This document shows, piece by piece, positions 17,328-25,355 of a stretch of 64,000 nt of DNA. This DNA is from an uncultured Spirochaetaceae bacterium (lineage in GTDB: Bacteria > Spirochaetota > Spirochaetia > Treponematales > Treponemataceae). The notes under the pieces were generated by a model. It made no database searches and had not been told where the DNA came from. It was given only the letters and a program-made list of their open reading frames with translations. Each line of letters starts with the position of its first letter. Within the stretch, counting starts at the first letter, position 1. Where the stretch lies: NCBI GenBank assembly GCA_902766125.1, contig CACXCG010000003.1:62001-126000 (forward strand). The letters run 5' to 3'. A program made the position numbers and the translations under genes.

Positions 17328-18161
17328 ATGAAGAAAAAGGAAGTTGATCCCAGATACAGCCCCGAAGGATTACCGCCGGTAAAAAACTGGCTGGTGTACA
17401 TTTACCGCTGTCTGGCAAAAATGTTCGCATATGTAATTTTTGGAGCAGGAAGCATTGTCGTTGCACTCCTTATTTTTATCATGCGCATTTTCATTCATCC
17501 CAAAAAACGCTTTACCAAAGTTGCACGCGTATTCACCTCGTGTACCTTCCGCGGATTTATTGTATTCCTGCGCATTTTTGGAATTTCAAAGCTGACCACT
17601 AACGACAAAAAGGAATTCAAAAAACTGTCTTCTCAGATTGTCGTTGCAAACCATCCGTCAGCTCTCGATATTGTCTATCTGATTGCACTCATTCCCAACG
17701 CAGACTGCATTGTAAAAGGCGGACTGGCTCATTCGGTACTGGCAGGTGTTATCCGTCAGATTTATACCGTCAATACACTGGGTTACGAACAGATGGTTCA
17801 GCAGGCACGCGAAACTTTGTCTAACGGCTCAAACCTTATCATCTTCCCGGAAGGAACCCGCACTCCCCGTCACGGAACAGAACCGTTTAAACGCGGAGCA
17901 TCACGCATTGCCCTGGAAACAGGCTACGATGTTCAGCCGGTATACATTGGCGGTACCGACAAATACGGTCTGGGCAAACATGATCCCTGGTTTTCTTTTA
18001 ACCACACGCAGATGTACGTGTATGACATGCACCTTCTGAAACAGATAAAAACCGCAGACTTTGCTTCCGAAGAACAGGCCATTGCCGCACGCAAAATGAC
18101 TGAACTTATTCACGAAACAGTTGCAGGTGCAGCCCGCAGTGTAGACGGACGCGAAATATGA
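17328..18161 (+). CDS. 1-acylglycerol-3-phosphate O-acyltransferase family protein (PlsC type)
   Basis: Membrane acyltransferase, 277 residues from this start. An N-terminal hydrophobic segment (about 25-50) precedes the HX4D block in VVANHPSALDIVYL (near 102-115) and the FPEGTR motif with PRHG (near 175-185). It should transfer an acyl chain to a lipid acceptor. Aryl polyene clusters carry a PlsC-type gene next to the chain-length factor, as here. An earlier ATG at 17316 overlaps the stop of that gene (ATGA), but GAGG seven bases before the ATG at 17328 favours the latter. The next gene overlaps by four bases. Confidence 0.82.
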   Translation: MKKKEVDPRYSPEGLPPVKNWLVYIYRCLAKMFAYVIFGAGSIVVALLIFIMRIFIHPKKRFTKVARVFTSCTFRGFIVFLRIFGISKLTTNDKKEFKKLSSQIVVANHPSALDIVYLIALIPNADCIVKGGLAHSVLAGVIRQIYTVNTLGYEQMVQQARETLSNGSNLIIFPEGTRTPRHGTEPFKRGASRIALETGYDVQPVYIGGTDKYGLGKHDPWFSFNHTQMYVYDMHLLKQIKTADFASEEQAIAARKMTELIHETVAGAARSVDGREI

Positions 18162-19030
18162 AAAAAACGCATATCGTAACGGCATGCATTTTTCTGTTCT
18201 GTACGCTTACGGTATGCGCTTCACCAATTCCACACCGCATGTTCATCTGGCAGGGCATAGACGGCATGCAGACAGAACACGCACTTTTAGAATCCTACAT
18301 TCCCAAAAATCCCAACGGAACCGCTGTCATTGTCTGTCCCGGCGGAAGCTATCATCACCTTGATTTAAGCAAAGAAGGCCGCACTACTGCACGCTGGTTT
18401 GCAAGTCAGGGAGTTACCGCATTTGTTCTGCAATACCGAACCGCAAAAGACGGATACCATGCAAACGCAATGCAGGAAGATGTACAGAGGGCAATTCAGT
18501 TAGTACGCGAAAACGCAGAACAGTGGGGACTTGATGCAGACAGGACAGGTCTTATTGGTTTTAGCGCAGGGGGACATCTGGTTACCTGGGCAGCAGAACA
18601 CGGAAACGACACAAACTTACTTTCTGACTTAGGCATAGAAACAGCGGTAAACCTCTGTCCCGATTTTGTCATACCCGTGTATCCGGTAGTATCCATGCAG
18701 GACGACATAGCACACTTCTGGTCACGGCACAGTCTTTTAGGAAACAGACCCACTCAGCAGCAGAAAGATGCCTGGTCTTTGGAACTTACCGTACCCGACT
18801 CAATGCCGCCGGTGTATCTGGTTGCCTGCGAAGATGATCCGGTTGTAAAATTTGAAAACGCTGTCCGGCTTGCAGAAGCACTGCGACAAAAAAAAGCCGA
18901 TGTTACGTTTGTTGCGTATGAATGGGGCGGTCACGGCTTTGGCATGGCAGACGGAACATTTATGAATGAATATAAATGGAATGAACTGTTACGCATCTGG
19001 CTGATCACCCACGGATTTATTCAGGATTAA
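18158..19030 (+). CDS. Exported alpha/beta hydrolase (BD-FAE/carbohydrate-esterase-like)
   Basis: A 290-residue protein with a signal peptide (about 1-21). Oxyanion loop CPGGSYHHL near 60-68, nucleophile Ser136 in GFSAGGHL, an Asp in ACEDDPVV near 225-232 and His in GGHGFGM near 256-262 complete the triad. This is the pattern of small esterases that deacylate plant polysaccharides or xylan (often called endo-1,4-beta-xylanase-like or BD-FAE). It overlaps the acyltransferase gene by four bases, so it is probably co-transcribed with the polyene genes and could act on the acylated product. A glycan esterase role is equally possible. Confidence 0.8.
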   Translation: MKKTHIVTACIFLFCTLTVCASPIPHRMFIWQGIDGMQTEHALLESYIPKNPNGTAVIVCPGGSYHHLDLSKEGRTTARWFASQGVTAFVLQYRTAKDGYHANAMQEDVQRAIQLVRENAEQWGLDADRTGLIGFSAGGHLVTWAAEHGNDTNLLSDLGIETAVNLCPDFVIPVYPVVSMQDDIAHFWSRHSLLGNRPTQQQKDAWSLELTVPDSMPPVYLVACEDDPVVKFENAVRLAEALRQKKADVTFVAYEWGGHGFGMADGTFMNEYKWNELLRIWLITHGFIQD

Positions 19031-19042
19031 AGGGGAAGCAAT

Positions 19043-19894
19043 ATGAAAACAGGTCTTGTTATGGAAGGCGGAGCTATGCGCGGTATGTTCACCTGCGGAG
19101 TTATAGACACCTTCTTACAGAACAACATTACGTTTGACGGAGCAATCGGTGTTTCTGCAGGAGCAGCCTTTGGCTGTAACCTTAAGTCAAGGCAGCAGGG
19201 ACGTGCACTGCGCTACAACAAACGGTTTTGCAAAGACAGGCGGTATTGCAGCGTATCGTCGTTTTTCAAAACAGGCGATATCTTTAATGCCGATTTCTGT
19301 TACCGCCAGCTTCCCGACATACTGGATCCGTTTGACGTAGAAACATTCCGTGCTAACCCCATGGACTTCTGGTGTGTTGCAACCGATGTACTTACCGGTA
19401 AACCGGTGTATCACCAGTGTACTACCGGCAACGGAAATGACTATCAGTGGTTCAGGGCATCTGCATCTATGCCGCTTGTTTCAAATGTAGTAGAAGTAGA
19501 CGGATACAAACTGTTAGACGGAGGAATGGCAGATTCAATTCCGCTGGAATATTTTGAAAGCTTAGGATACGACCGCATTGTTGTCATTCTGACTCAGCCT
19601 GACACGTATGTTAAATCGCCCAACAAATTTCTTCCGCTGGTAAAACTTCGGATGAAAGAATTTCCGCAGATGATTAACGCACTTGCAACGCGGCACATCA
19701 TGTACAATCATCAGAAAGAATATGTCATGCAAAAAGAAAAAGAAGGAAGCATCGTTGTCATAAAACCAGAAGAAAGCCTTCACACAAATCCCCTGCCCCG
19801 CAATGCAGATGAACTTCAGCGCGTATACAATCTGGGAGTTGAACAGGCACAGCAAAAACTAAAGCAAGTTATAGATTTCCTTCATCAAGAATAG
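19043..19894 (+). CDS. Patatin-like phospholipase
   Basis: A 283-residue cytoplasmic lipase of the bacterial patatin (RssA/YjjU-like) group. The oxyanion loop GGAMRGMF (9-16), nucleophile Ser38 in GVSAG and Asp159 in LLDGGMAD form the Ser-Asp dyad. No signal peptide. The start has AGGGGAAGC before it and lies 12 bases after the esterase gene, so the two may be one operon. Its 3' end overlaps the convergent hydrolase gene by 26 bases. It should release fatty acids from phospholipid; a link with the polyene locus is only positional. Confidence 0.87.
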   Translation: MKTGLVMEGGAMRGMFTCGVIDTFLQNNITFDGAIGVSAGAAFGCNLKSRQQGRALRYNKRFCKDRRYCSVSSFFKTGDIFNADFCYRQLPDILDPFDVETFRANPMDFWCVATDVLTGKPVYHQCTTGNGNDYQWFRASASMPLVSNVVEVDGYKLLDGGMADSIPLEYFESLGYDRIVVILTQPDTYVKSPNKFLPLVKLRMKEFPQMINALATRHIMYNHQKEYVMQKEKEGSIVVIKPEESLHTNPLPRNADELQRVYNLGVEQAQQKLKQVIDFLHQE

Positions 19895-20678
19895 AAAAGA
19901 TCCAGTTTTTTAAAAGCGAAGTCCAGGTCTGAACATAGGCATCATTTTTTTCGTGAGCACCTGCACTGGAATATTTTGTCGCAAGACTGAGTGAATGCGG
20001 TCCTTTGCGGAATATGTGCAGTTCTGTATTAACGCCTGCATCTTTAAGCGAACGGGCAAGCATAAGCGCATTTTCTACGGTAACAATCTGATCGGTCCAG
20101 GTTGTCCACAAAAATACCGGCGGAACTTTTTTTGCATCCACATGTTTTTCAAGACTTACGGTATCAAGCAGCTGTTCGTATTCCGTACTGCCGGTGTCGG
20201 AACCAAGCAGATGTTCAAAACTGGGTTTATGTGCAAACTCACCGCTTGAAATAACCGGATAGCTTAAGATTAGTCCTGCAGGTTTAGGAAACGAAACATC
20301 CCGATGTTCAGCATAGCACAGAGCAAGATGTCCGCCTGAAGAAAAACCGCTTAAAAAAAGATGCTCAATGTCAACGTGCCAGTCTTCTGCATGTTCACGG
20401 ATTATTTCAAGTGCTCTTCCCACTTCATTCATTGCAACCGGATAGACATTGGGCACAACCGAATACTTAAGGACAAATGCATGAAATCCCAGAGAGGCAT
20501 ACATCATGGCAACCGGTTCTCCTTCGCGTGGAGAATAGCGCGCGTATGCACCACCGCCAAGCACAAGAACTGCAGGTTTGTATTCGCCTTCAAACAGACG
20601 GTCTTCAATGTATGCACACAAATCTGCACTGCCTGTTTTCTGGCCGTCTACGGTTACCGGGATTGTCGTAACAAGCAT
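19869..20678 (-). CDS. Cytoplasmic alpha/beta hydrolase (acetylesterase-like)
   Basis: A 269-residue alpha/beta hydrolase related in plan to the one at 18158-19030 but without a signal peptide. Oxyanion loop LGGGAYARYS near 40-49, nucleophile Ser113 in GFSSGGHL, Asp in TTWTDQIVTV near 192-201 and His in KGPHSLSL near 225. The gap to the upstream rubrerythrin gene is 17 bases with AAAGGA before the ATG, so it could be read from the rubrerythrin promoter. The likely substrate is an acetylated sugar or short ester; the sequence does not decide. Confidence 0.78.
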   Translation of the reverse strand: MLVTTIPVTVDGQKTGSADLCAYIEDRLFEGEYKPAVLVLGGGAYARYSPREGEPVAMMYASLGFHAFVLKYSVVPNVYPVAMNEVGRALEIIREHAEDWHVDIEHLFLSGFSSGGHLALCYAEHRDVSFPKPAGLILSYPVISSGEFAHKPSFEHLLGSDTGSTEYEQLLDTVSLEKHVDAKKVPPVFLWTTWTDQIVTVENALMLARSLKDAGVNTELHIFRKGPHSLSLATKYSSAGAHEKNDAYVQTWTSLLKNWIFSILDEGNL

Positions 20679-20695
20679 CTGTCCTTTTTCTCCAG

Positions 20696-21232
20696 TTAGA
20701 AGTTTTCAGGTTTTACCTGGAAATAACTTTGGGGATGATTACAAACCGGACACACCTCAGGAGCTTTCTTACCCACGCAGATGTGACCGCAGTTAGAACA
20801 CTGCCAGATAACGTCTCCGTCTCTTGAGAAGACAAGATCACCTTCTACGTTTGCAAGCAGTTTCTTATAGCGCTCTTCATGTTCCTTTTCGATTGCAGCT
20901 ACACCTTCAAAAAGTTTTGCAATTTTTTCAAAACCTTCTTCGCGTGCTACTTTTGCAAACTCAGGATACATTTCGGTCCATTCATGATTTTCACCTTCAG
21001 CAGCAGCCTTAAGATTTTCTGCCGTTGTACCGACACCACCGTTCAAAAGCTTATACCAGATTTCTGCATGTTCTTTTTCGTTGCGGGCAGTTTCTTCAAA
21101 AATGTTTGCAATCTGAACATAGCCGTCTTTCTTAGCTTTTGAGGCAAAAAAGGTATACTTATTTCTAGCCTGAGACTCACCTGCAAATGCAGCCAGAAGA
21201 TTCTGTTCTGTCTTTGAACCCTTTAATTCCAT
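20696..21232 (-). CDS. Rubrerythrin
   Basis: A 178-residue di-iron peroxidase with a C-terminal rubredoxin domain. The ferritin-like part has [11 protein letters not shown] (residues 14-24), [12 protein letters not shown] and EKEHEERY, which supply the iron ligands. The tail has two Cys pairs, CSNCGH and CPVCNH. Rubrerythrins reduce hydrogen peroxide in anaerobes. The ATG at 21232 is preceded by AAGGAG and by an extended -10 promoter; longer starts would swallow both. A paralogue is at 36879-37439. Confidence 0.93.
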   Translation of the reverse strand: MELKGSKTEQNLLAAFAGESQARNKYTFFASKAKKDGYVQIANIFEETARNEKEHAEIWYKLLNGGVGTTAENLKAAAEGENHEWTEMYPEFAKVAREEGFEKIAKLFEGVAAIEKEHEERYKKLLANVEGDLVFSRDGDVIWQCSNCGHICVGKKAPEVCPVCNHPQSYFQVKPENF

Positions 21233-21262
21233 ATCAAAACTCCTTAGAAATGAGATGCCCGT

Positions 21263-21271
21263 ATTATACCA
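21263..21271 (-). promoter_or_regulatory. Extended -10 promoter of the rubrerythrin gene
   Basis: Read on the minus strand, TGGTATAAT is a consensus extended -10 element 30 bases before the rubrerythrin ATG. No good -35 box is visible at the usual distance, as is common for this promoter class. Confidence 0.55.
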
Positions 21272-21338
21272 CAGAAACAGTGATTGGGCTATAGAGAAAA
21301 CAGTCATAATGCATTATACTTTTCTGAGAGGAGCATTT

Positions 21339-21530
21339 ATGTCAAAGAAACTTACCGTGTACACAAAACTGATTTCTTCACCCAAAATAAAAGAAATGAC
21401 CCTGCAGGAAATGAAAGCTTTCTTTGACGACCGCATGGTGTACCGCAAGCAGTACTTTGAAAACAACAGCGACATAAAAAACGCCTACAACTTTGCAAGA
21501 AAACTCCTGGATTACTACGGGGAAAAGTAA
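21339..21530 (+). CDS. Small conserved-looking hypothetical protein (63 residues)
   Basis: Short basic, helical protein starting MSKKLTVYTKLISSPKIKEM and ending KLLDYYGEK, with no Cys, signal peptide or membrane segment. The ATG at 21339 is supported by GAGAGGAG six bases upstream and by TATACT at 21315-21320. Longer in-frame starts lack these signals. It lies between the divergent rubrerythrin gene and metN. I do not recognise the family. Codon use and the strong ribosome binding site argue that it is real. Confidence 0.62.
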   Translation: MSKKLTVYTKLISSPKIKEMTLQEMKAFFDDRMVYRKQYFENNSDIKNAYNFARKLLDYYGEK

Positions 21531-21559
21531 GGGGGAGAAAATAAAGAAACTCCTATCCA

Positions 21560-21588
21560 TTGCAACGCAGAGTACATTCCATTATAAT
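21560..21588 (+). promoter_or_regulatory. metNI promoter
   Basis: TTGCAA (21560-21565), 17 bp, TATAAT (21583-21588), about 30 bases before metN. The leader holds ATCCGCTAGGATAAGGAG, which closely resembles the metQ leader ATCCACTAGGA...TAAGGAG. I see no SAM-riboswitch fold. Confidence 0.7.
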
Positions 21589-21619
21589 CCATACTCATCC
21601 GCTAGGATAAGGAGCATGC

Positions 21620-22624
21620 ATGCAACTTACGCTTACAAATCTGAAAAAACAGTACAAAGCGCAGGATGGAATCATTACTGCGGTAAAGGATATTTCGCTG
21701 ACGATTCCGGACAACACTATTTTTGGCATTATCGGTAAAAGTGGTGCGGGTAAATCTACACTGGTGCGTCTGATAAGCCTTTTGGAAAGTCCCGATGAAG
21801 GACAGGTGTTCTACGGAGATAAACGCGTTGACAACTTAAGCCAGAAAGAACTGATTTTACAGCGAAGAAAAATCGGCATGATTTTCCAGAACTTCAATCT
21901 GCTTTCTTCACGCACTGCCGCAAAAAACATTGCCTACCCGCTTGAAATAAACGGCTGGGAAAAAAGCAAGATAACCGAACGCGTTAACGAAATGCTTTCG
22001 CTTGTCGGTCTTGAAGGCAGAGGAGACGCTCCCATAAGCACACTCTCCGGCGGACAAAAACAGCGCGTTGCCATTGCACGTGCACTTGCAACAAATCCGG
22101 ACATTCTGTTCTGCGATGAAGCAACCAGTGCACTTGATCCGCAGACAACACATGCCATTCTTGATTTGATCCGTGACCTGCAGAAAAAAATGAATCTTAC
22201 GGTTGTCATGATAACGCATCAGATGGAAGTTGTACGCGATGCCTGTAAACAGGTTGCCGTCATTGAATCCGGTATGGTGGTTGAGCAGGGGTCCGTAGAA
22301 GAAATTTTTTCTAACCCAAAATCATCTGTTACAAAAGATTTTCTTTCGCACATTGCTGTCCAGGAACCGACAACTCTGTTACGCTGGTCAGATGCAGGAA
22401 AGTATACGCTGCGTTTCATAGGAAAAGATACCGGAGAGCCGGTGTTAAGCCGTCTTGCAAAACAGTTTGATGTCGAATTCAATATCCGCGCGGGTGGAGT
22501 TCAGCATGTACAGGATAATGATGTAGGAACACTGATCACTGACATTACCGGAAGCGCAGAAGAAGTCGGCAAAGCATTGGATTACTTAAAGCAGTCAGGA
22601 ATTATCGTGGAGGAAGCAAAATGA
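21620..22624 (+). CDS. metN: Methionine ABC transporter ATP-binding protein
   Basis: A 334-residue ATPase. Walker A GKSGAGKS (39-46), signature LSGGQKQRVAIARAL near 140, Walker B LFCDEATSALD near 160-170, and a C-terminal NIL domain (about 255-334), which is characteristic of MetN and binds methionine to inhibit uptake. The ATG at 21620 follows AAGGAG; another ATG four bases earlier is out of frame. It overlaps metI by four bases. With MetI and the separately promoted MetQ it makes a complete D/L-methionine importer. Confidence 0.95.
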   Translation: MQLTLTNLKKQYKAQDGIITAVKDISLTIPDNTIFGIIGKSGAGKSTLVRLISLLESPDEGQVFYGDKRVDNLSQKELILQRRKIGMIFQNFNLLSSRTAAKNIAYPLEINGWEKSKITERVNEMLSLVGLEGRGDAPISTLSGGQKQRVAIARALATNPDILFCDEATSALDPQTTHAILDLIRDLQKKMNLTVVMITHQMEVVRDACKQVAVIESGMVVEQGSVEEIFSNPKSSVTKDFLSHIAVQEPTTLLRWSDAGKYTLRFIGKDTGEPVLSRLAKQFDVEFNIRAGGVQHVQDNDVGTLITDITGSAEEVGKALDYLKQSGIIVEEAK

Positions 22625-23274
22625 ATCAGATCATCACACTGGTAGGAACATCTACCGGACAGACTTTAATCATGATTTTCTTTTCAACTATTTTTTCACT
22701 TCTGTTGGGATTTCCACTGGGAGTTCTTTTGTATGTAACCAGTCCGACTGGCATTTCTCCAAAGCCCGCTCTGTATCAGGTGTTAAGCAGAATCGTAAAT
22801 GCACTGCGTTCGTTTCCGTTTTTGATTCTGATGATTTTACTGTTCCCGCTTTCACGCCTTATCCTACACACCGCAATCGGAACTAAAGCAACAATTGTTC
22901 CGCTTTCAATTGCAGCAGCACCGTTTGTTGCACGCATTATTGAAACATCGCTTAACGAAGTAGATCAGGGGGTTATTCAGGCAGCAAAGGCTATGGGTTC
23001 AACAAACCTGCAGATCATCACCAAAGTGCTTATTCCTGAAGCACTTCCGTCACTGGTGTCAGGCATTACGCTTACCATCATCAACTTAATCGGATACTCT
23101 GCAATGGCAGGAGCAATTGGCGGCGGCGGTCTGGGTGACCTTGCTATCCGTTACGGTTACCAGCGGTTCCGCACAGACGTTATGATTGCTTCGGTTGTTG
23201 TTCTTCTGGTTATGGTTGAAGTTATCCAGCTGATCGGAACACTGATTGTAAACAGAATGCTTAAAAAGCGGTAA
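22621..23274 (+). CDS. metI: Methionine ABC transporter permease
   Basis: A 217-residue inner-membrane protein with five hydrophobic segments. The ATPase-contact (EAA) loop EVDQGVIQAAKAMGSTN is near residues 120-136. Size and loop match MetI. The start overlaps metN by ATGA. About 100 bases separate it from metQ, which has its own promoter, so the lipoprotein may be made in excess over the membrane parts. Confidence 0.95.
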   Translation: MNQIITLVGTSTGQTLIMIFFSTIFSLLLGFPLGVLLYVTSPTGISPKPALYQVLSRIVNALRSFPFLILMILLFPLSRLILHTAIGTKATIVPLSIAAAPFVARIIETSLNEVDQGVIQAAKAMGSTNLQIITKVLIPEALPSLVSGITLTIINLIGYSAMAGAIGGGGLGDLAIRYGYQRFRTDVMIASVVVLLVMVEVIQLIGTLIVNRMLKKR

Positions 23275-23309
23275 GTGAAAAAAAAAATAAACTTTTTTTC
23301 TAAAACCTA

Positions 23310-23338
23310 TTGACATAGTAGGTAATTATCGCTATAAA
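23310..23338 (+). promoter_or_regulatory. Strong metQ promoter with overlapping dyad
   Basis: TTGACA (23310-23315), 17 bp, TATAAA (23333-23338): the closest to consensus in the window. The -35 box lies in CCTATTGACATAGTAGG, which contains CTAT-N4-ATAG and CCTA-N9-TAGG inverted repeats, a possible operator. Confidence 0.72.
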
Positions 23339-23377
23339 TAAGCCATAAATCCACTAGGAAATAAGGAGATTAACAGT

Positions 23378-24172
23378 ATGAAAAAATCAATTATTTCAAT
23401 TGCACTGGCACTGGTTGCCGCAACTGCATTCTTCGGTTGCAACAAGAACTCAGCAGTACTTAAAGTAGGCGCTACTCCTGAGCCTCACGCAGAAATGCTT
23501 AACCTGATTAAAGAAGACCTTGCAAAAGAAGGAATCACACTTCAGGTTATTGAATTCACCGACTATGTTATTCCCAACGAATCGCTTGAGTCTGGCGAAA
23601 TTGATGCTAACTTCTTCCAGCACCTGCCCTACCTGGAAAGCTTTAACTCAGAACGCGGATATCACCTGACAAGTGCCGGCGGAATCCACATTGAACCGTT
23701 TGCCCTGTACTCTCAGAAAATCACTTCTCTGTCACAGCTTAAAGACGGTGCAACTGTTGCAATTCCTAACGACCCCACTAACGGTGGACGCGCACTGCTT
23801 CTGCTTCAGTCAGCAGGTCTGATTGGTCTTAACGCAAACGCTGGTGTTACTGCAACAACTCTGGACATTACTTCTAACCCGAAAAACCTTAAGTTCAGCG
23901 AAATTGAAGCAGCATCTCTTCCCCGCAACCTGCCGGATGTAGACATTGCTGCAATCAACGGAAACTACGCTCTGGACGCAGGACTTTCTGCATCAAAAGA
24001 CGGTCTGTTTGTTGAAGGCGCTGACTCTCCGTACGTAAACATTGTTGCAGTAAAACAGGGAAAAGAAAACGATGCTCAGATTGTAGCACTCGTAAAAGCA
24101 CTGCAGAGCCAGAAAGTTAAGGACTGGGTAAAACAGCAGTATCCTAACGGCGACGTAGTAACCGTATTCTAA
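23378..24172 (+). CDS. metQ: Methionine-binding lipoprotein
   Basis: A 264-residue NLPA-family solute-binding protein. Signal peptide with a relaxed lipobox TAFFGC (16-21), then VGATPEPHAEML and GEIDANFFQHLPYLESF, the segments that frame the amino-acid pocket in MetQ. It captures methionine at the outer face of the inner membrane for MetNI. AAGGAG lies 9 bases before the ATG. Its 3' end overlaps the convergent methyltransferase gene by four bases, with no terminator between them. Confidence 0.94.
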   Translation: MKKSIISIALALVAATAFFGCNKNSAVLKVGATPEPHAEMLNLIKEDLAKEGITLQVIEFTDYVIPNESLESGEIDANFFQHLPYLESFNSERGYHLTSAGGIHIEPFALYSQKITSLSQLKDGATVAIPNDPTNGGRALLLLQSAGLIGLNANAGVTATTLDITSNPKNLKFSEIEAASLPRNLPDVDIAAINGNYALDAGLSASKDGLFVEGADSPYVNIVAVKQGKENDAQIVALVKALQSQKVKDWVKQQYPNGDVVTVF

Positions 24173-24774
24173 TCAATGCGATTTTGACTGTGGCGGCGGC
24201 TGAGCGAAATGCCGTCACCGCAGTTAAAAAATTCTGTATCAAATTCTGTATTCGATTTCAAAAACAGAACATACTTCCGGATTTTCTTAACCAGCTTTTT
24301 TGTACTGTAATTGTGAGTCAGGCTTAAATCAGCTACCATTCCGTGAAAAAAAAGATTGTCGCTTACAATCACTCCGCCTTCGTTTAAATTCTGCTTGTAC
24401 TTTTCAAAAAAATTCAGATACTGAGATTTTGCCGCATCAATAAAAATCAGGTCAAACTTCTGTTGGCCTAAGTCACAGGTAAGTGCATTGTCATGCAAAA
24501 GCGTTATGCGGTCATCAAGGCACGCCATAAACACATTCTTCTGCGCAATGCAGTGACGGGTAACATCAATCTCTATGGAAGTAACATGCACATCTTCTTT
24601 TACGGATGCAAACTGAATTGCAGAAAAACCGATTGCAGTCCCAATTTCCAGAACTGATTTTACATCATGCTCTTTGATATACGAACAGATAAACCGGCTT
24701 GTCTCGTCAAACAGCACGGGAACAGCGTACTGCTTTGCATAGAGGCGCATTAACTGTAACAGCTGGTCAGTCAT
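24169..24774 (-). CDS. Class I SAM-dependent O-methyltransferase (YrrM/COMT-like)
   Basis: A 201-residue Methyltransf_3 protein. SAM-binding motif VLEIGTAIGFSAIQFA (about 40-55), acidic loop TSIEID, and FDLIFIDAAKSQY with the metal-ligand Asp near 128-140. Bacterial members methylate catechol-like compounds or a tRNA hydroxyuridine (TrmR). It begins one base inside the stop of the upstream lipoprotein gene (TAATG). Aryl polyenes often carry an O-methyl group, but this gene is 6 kb from the locus, so a role there is speculation. Confidence 0.8.
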   Translation of the reverse strand: MTDQLLQLMRLYAKQYAVPVLFDETSRFICSYIKEHDVKSVLEIGTAIGFSAIQFASVKEDVHVTSIEIDVTRHCIAQKNVFMACLDDRITLLHDNALTCDLGQQKFDLIFIDAAKSQYLNFFEKYKQNLNEGGVIVSDNLFFHGMVADLSLTHNYSTKKLVKKIRKYVLFLKSNTEFDTEFFNCGDGISLSRRHSQNRID

Positions 24775-25337
24775 TAGTTATTAACACGAACTGCGGTAAA
24801 CTGAGTGGTAAACACTTTTTTGCTTTCAGGGTCAGAATCATCAATAAGATAATATGCCTTGAATACCGGGTGTTCCGTGTACACGCTGACAGTAATATGA
24901 TTTCCAGCAGTAACGGGTTTTGTTTCCAGCGTATTTCTGTCATCCTCTGCACGCGAAATTCCGTACACTGAATCAAAGACATACAGTTTATATATTGAAG
25001 TATTTGTTATGCTGAAGGTATACGTGTCGGTAAGTTCAAAATATTCGGTAACTTCATCTTTACCGCTGTTGGTATAGTACGATTTTGTTGCAACACGAAC
25101 ATCTGCGGGTAAAGAATCCTGCACTGCATACACAGAAGACCAGTTGGGTTCGTTTACGGTAACGGACTGTCCGGGTTCAAGGGTATAGGTCTTAGTGGGA
25201 TCAAGCGTTGTATAAACCGTAATAGGATTTGTGGTGCTGTTAACGATGCGTTTATTTGAAAGCCCTATGCAGGATGTAAGCACTGCAGCAAGGAACACGC
25301 TTACGGTACATGCAAAAATTTTCATCTTCTTATTCAT
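24774..25337 (-). CDS. Hypothetical lipoprotein
   Basis: A 187-residue protein with signal sequence and lipobox VLTSC (19-23), so probably a lipoprotein. The rest is beta-rich with no catalytic motif I recognise; segments such as NSTTNPITVYTTLDPTKTY suggest an immunoglobulin-like fold. It lies 18 bases after ilvB and is coupled to the methyltransferase gene by TAATG, so the three minus-strand genes may form one transcript. Confidence 0.7.
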   Translation of the reverse strand: MNKKMKIFACTVSVFLAAVLTSCIGLSNKRIVNSTTNPITVYTTLDPTKTYTLEPGQSVTVNEPNWSSVYAVQDSLPADVRVATKSYYTNSGKDEVTEYFELTDTYTFSITNTSIYKLYVFDSVYGISRAEDDRNTLETKPVTAGNHITVSVYTEHPVFKAYYLIDDSDPESKKVFTTQFTAVRVNN

Positions 25338-25355
25338 ACTCTTACCTGACCTTTT

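Noticed and set aside
21541-21619. SAM or other methionine riboswitch before metN
   Set aside because: The leader is only about 30 bases after the predicted start and has no multi-helix fold; the same holds for metQ.
24169-24774. O-methyltransferase as a tailoring enzyme of the polyene locus
   Set aside because: It lies beyond the rubrerythrin and metNIQ genes on a separate transcript and has tRNA- or catechol-type relatives; there is no direct link.
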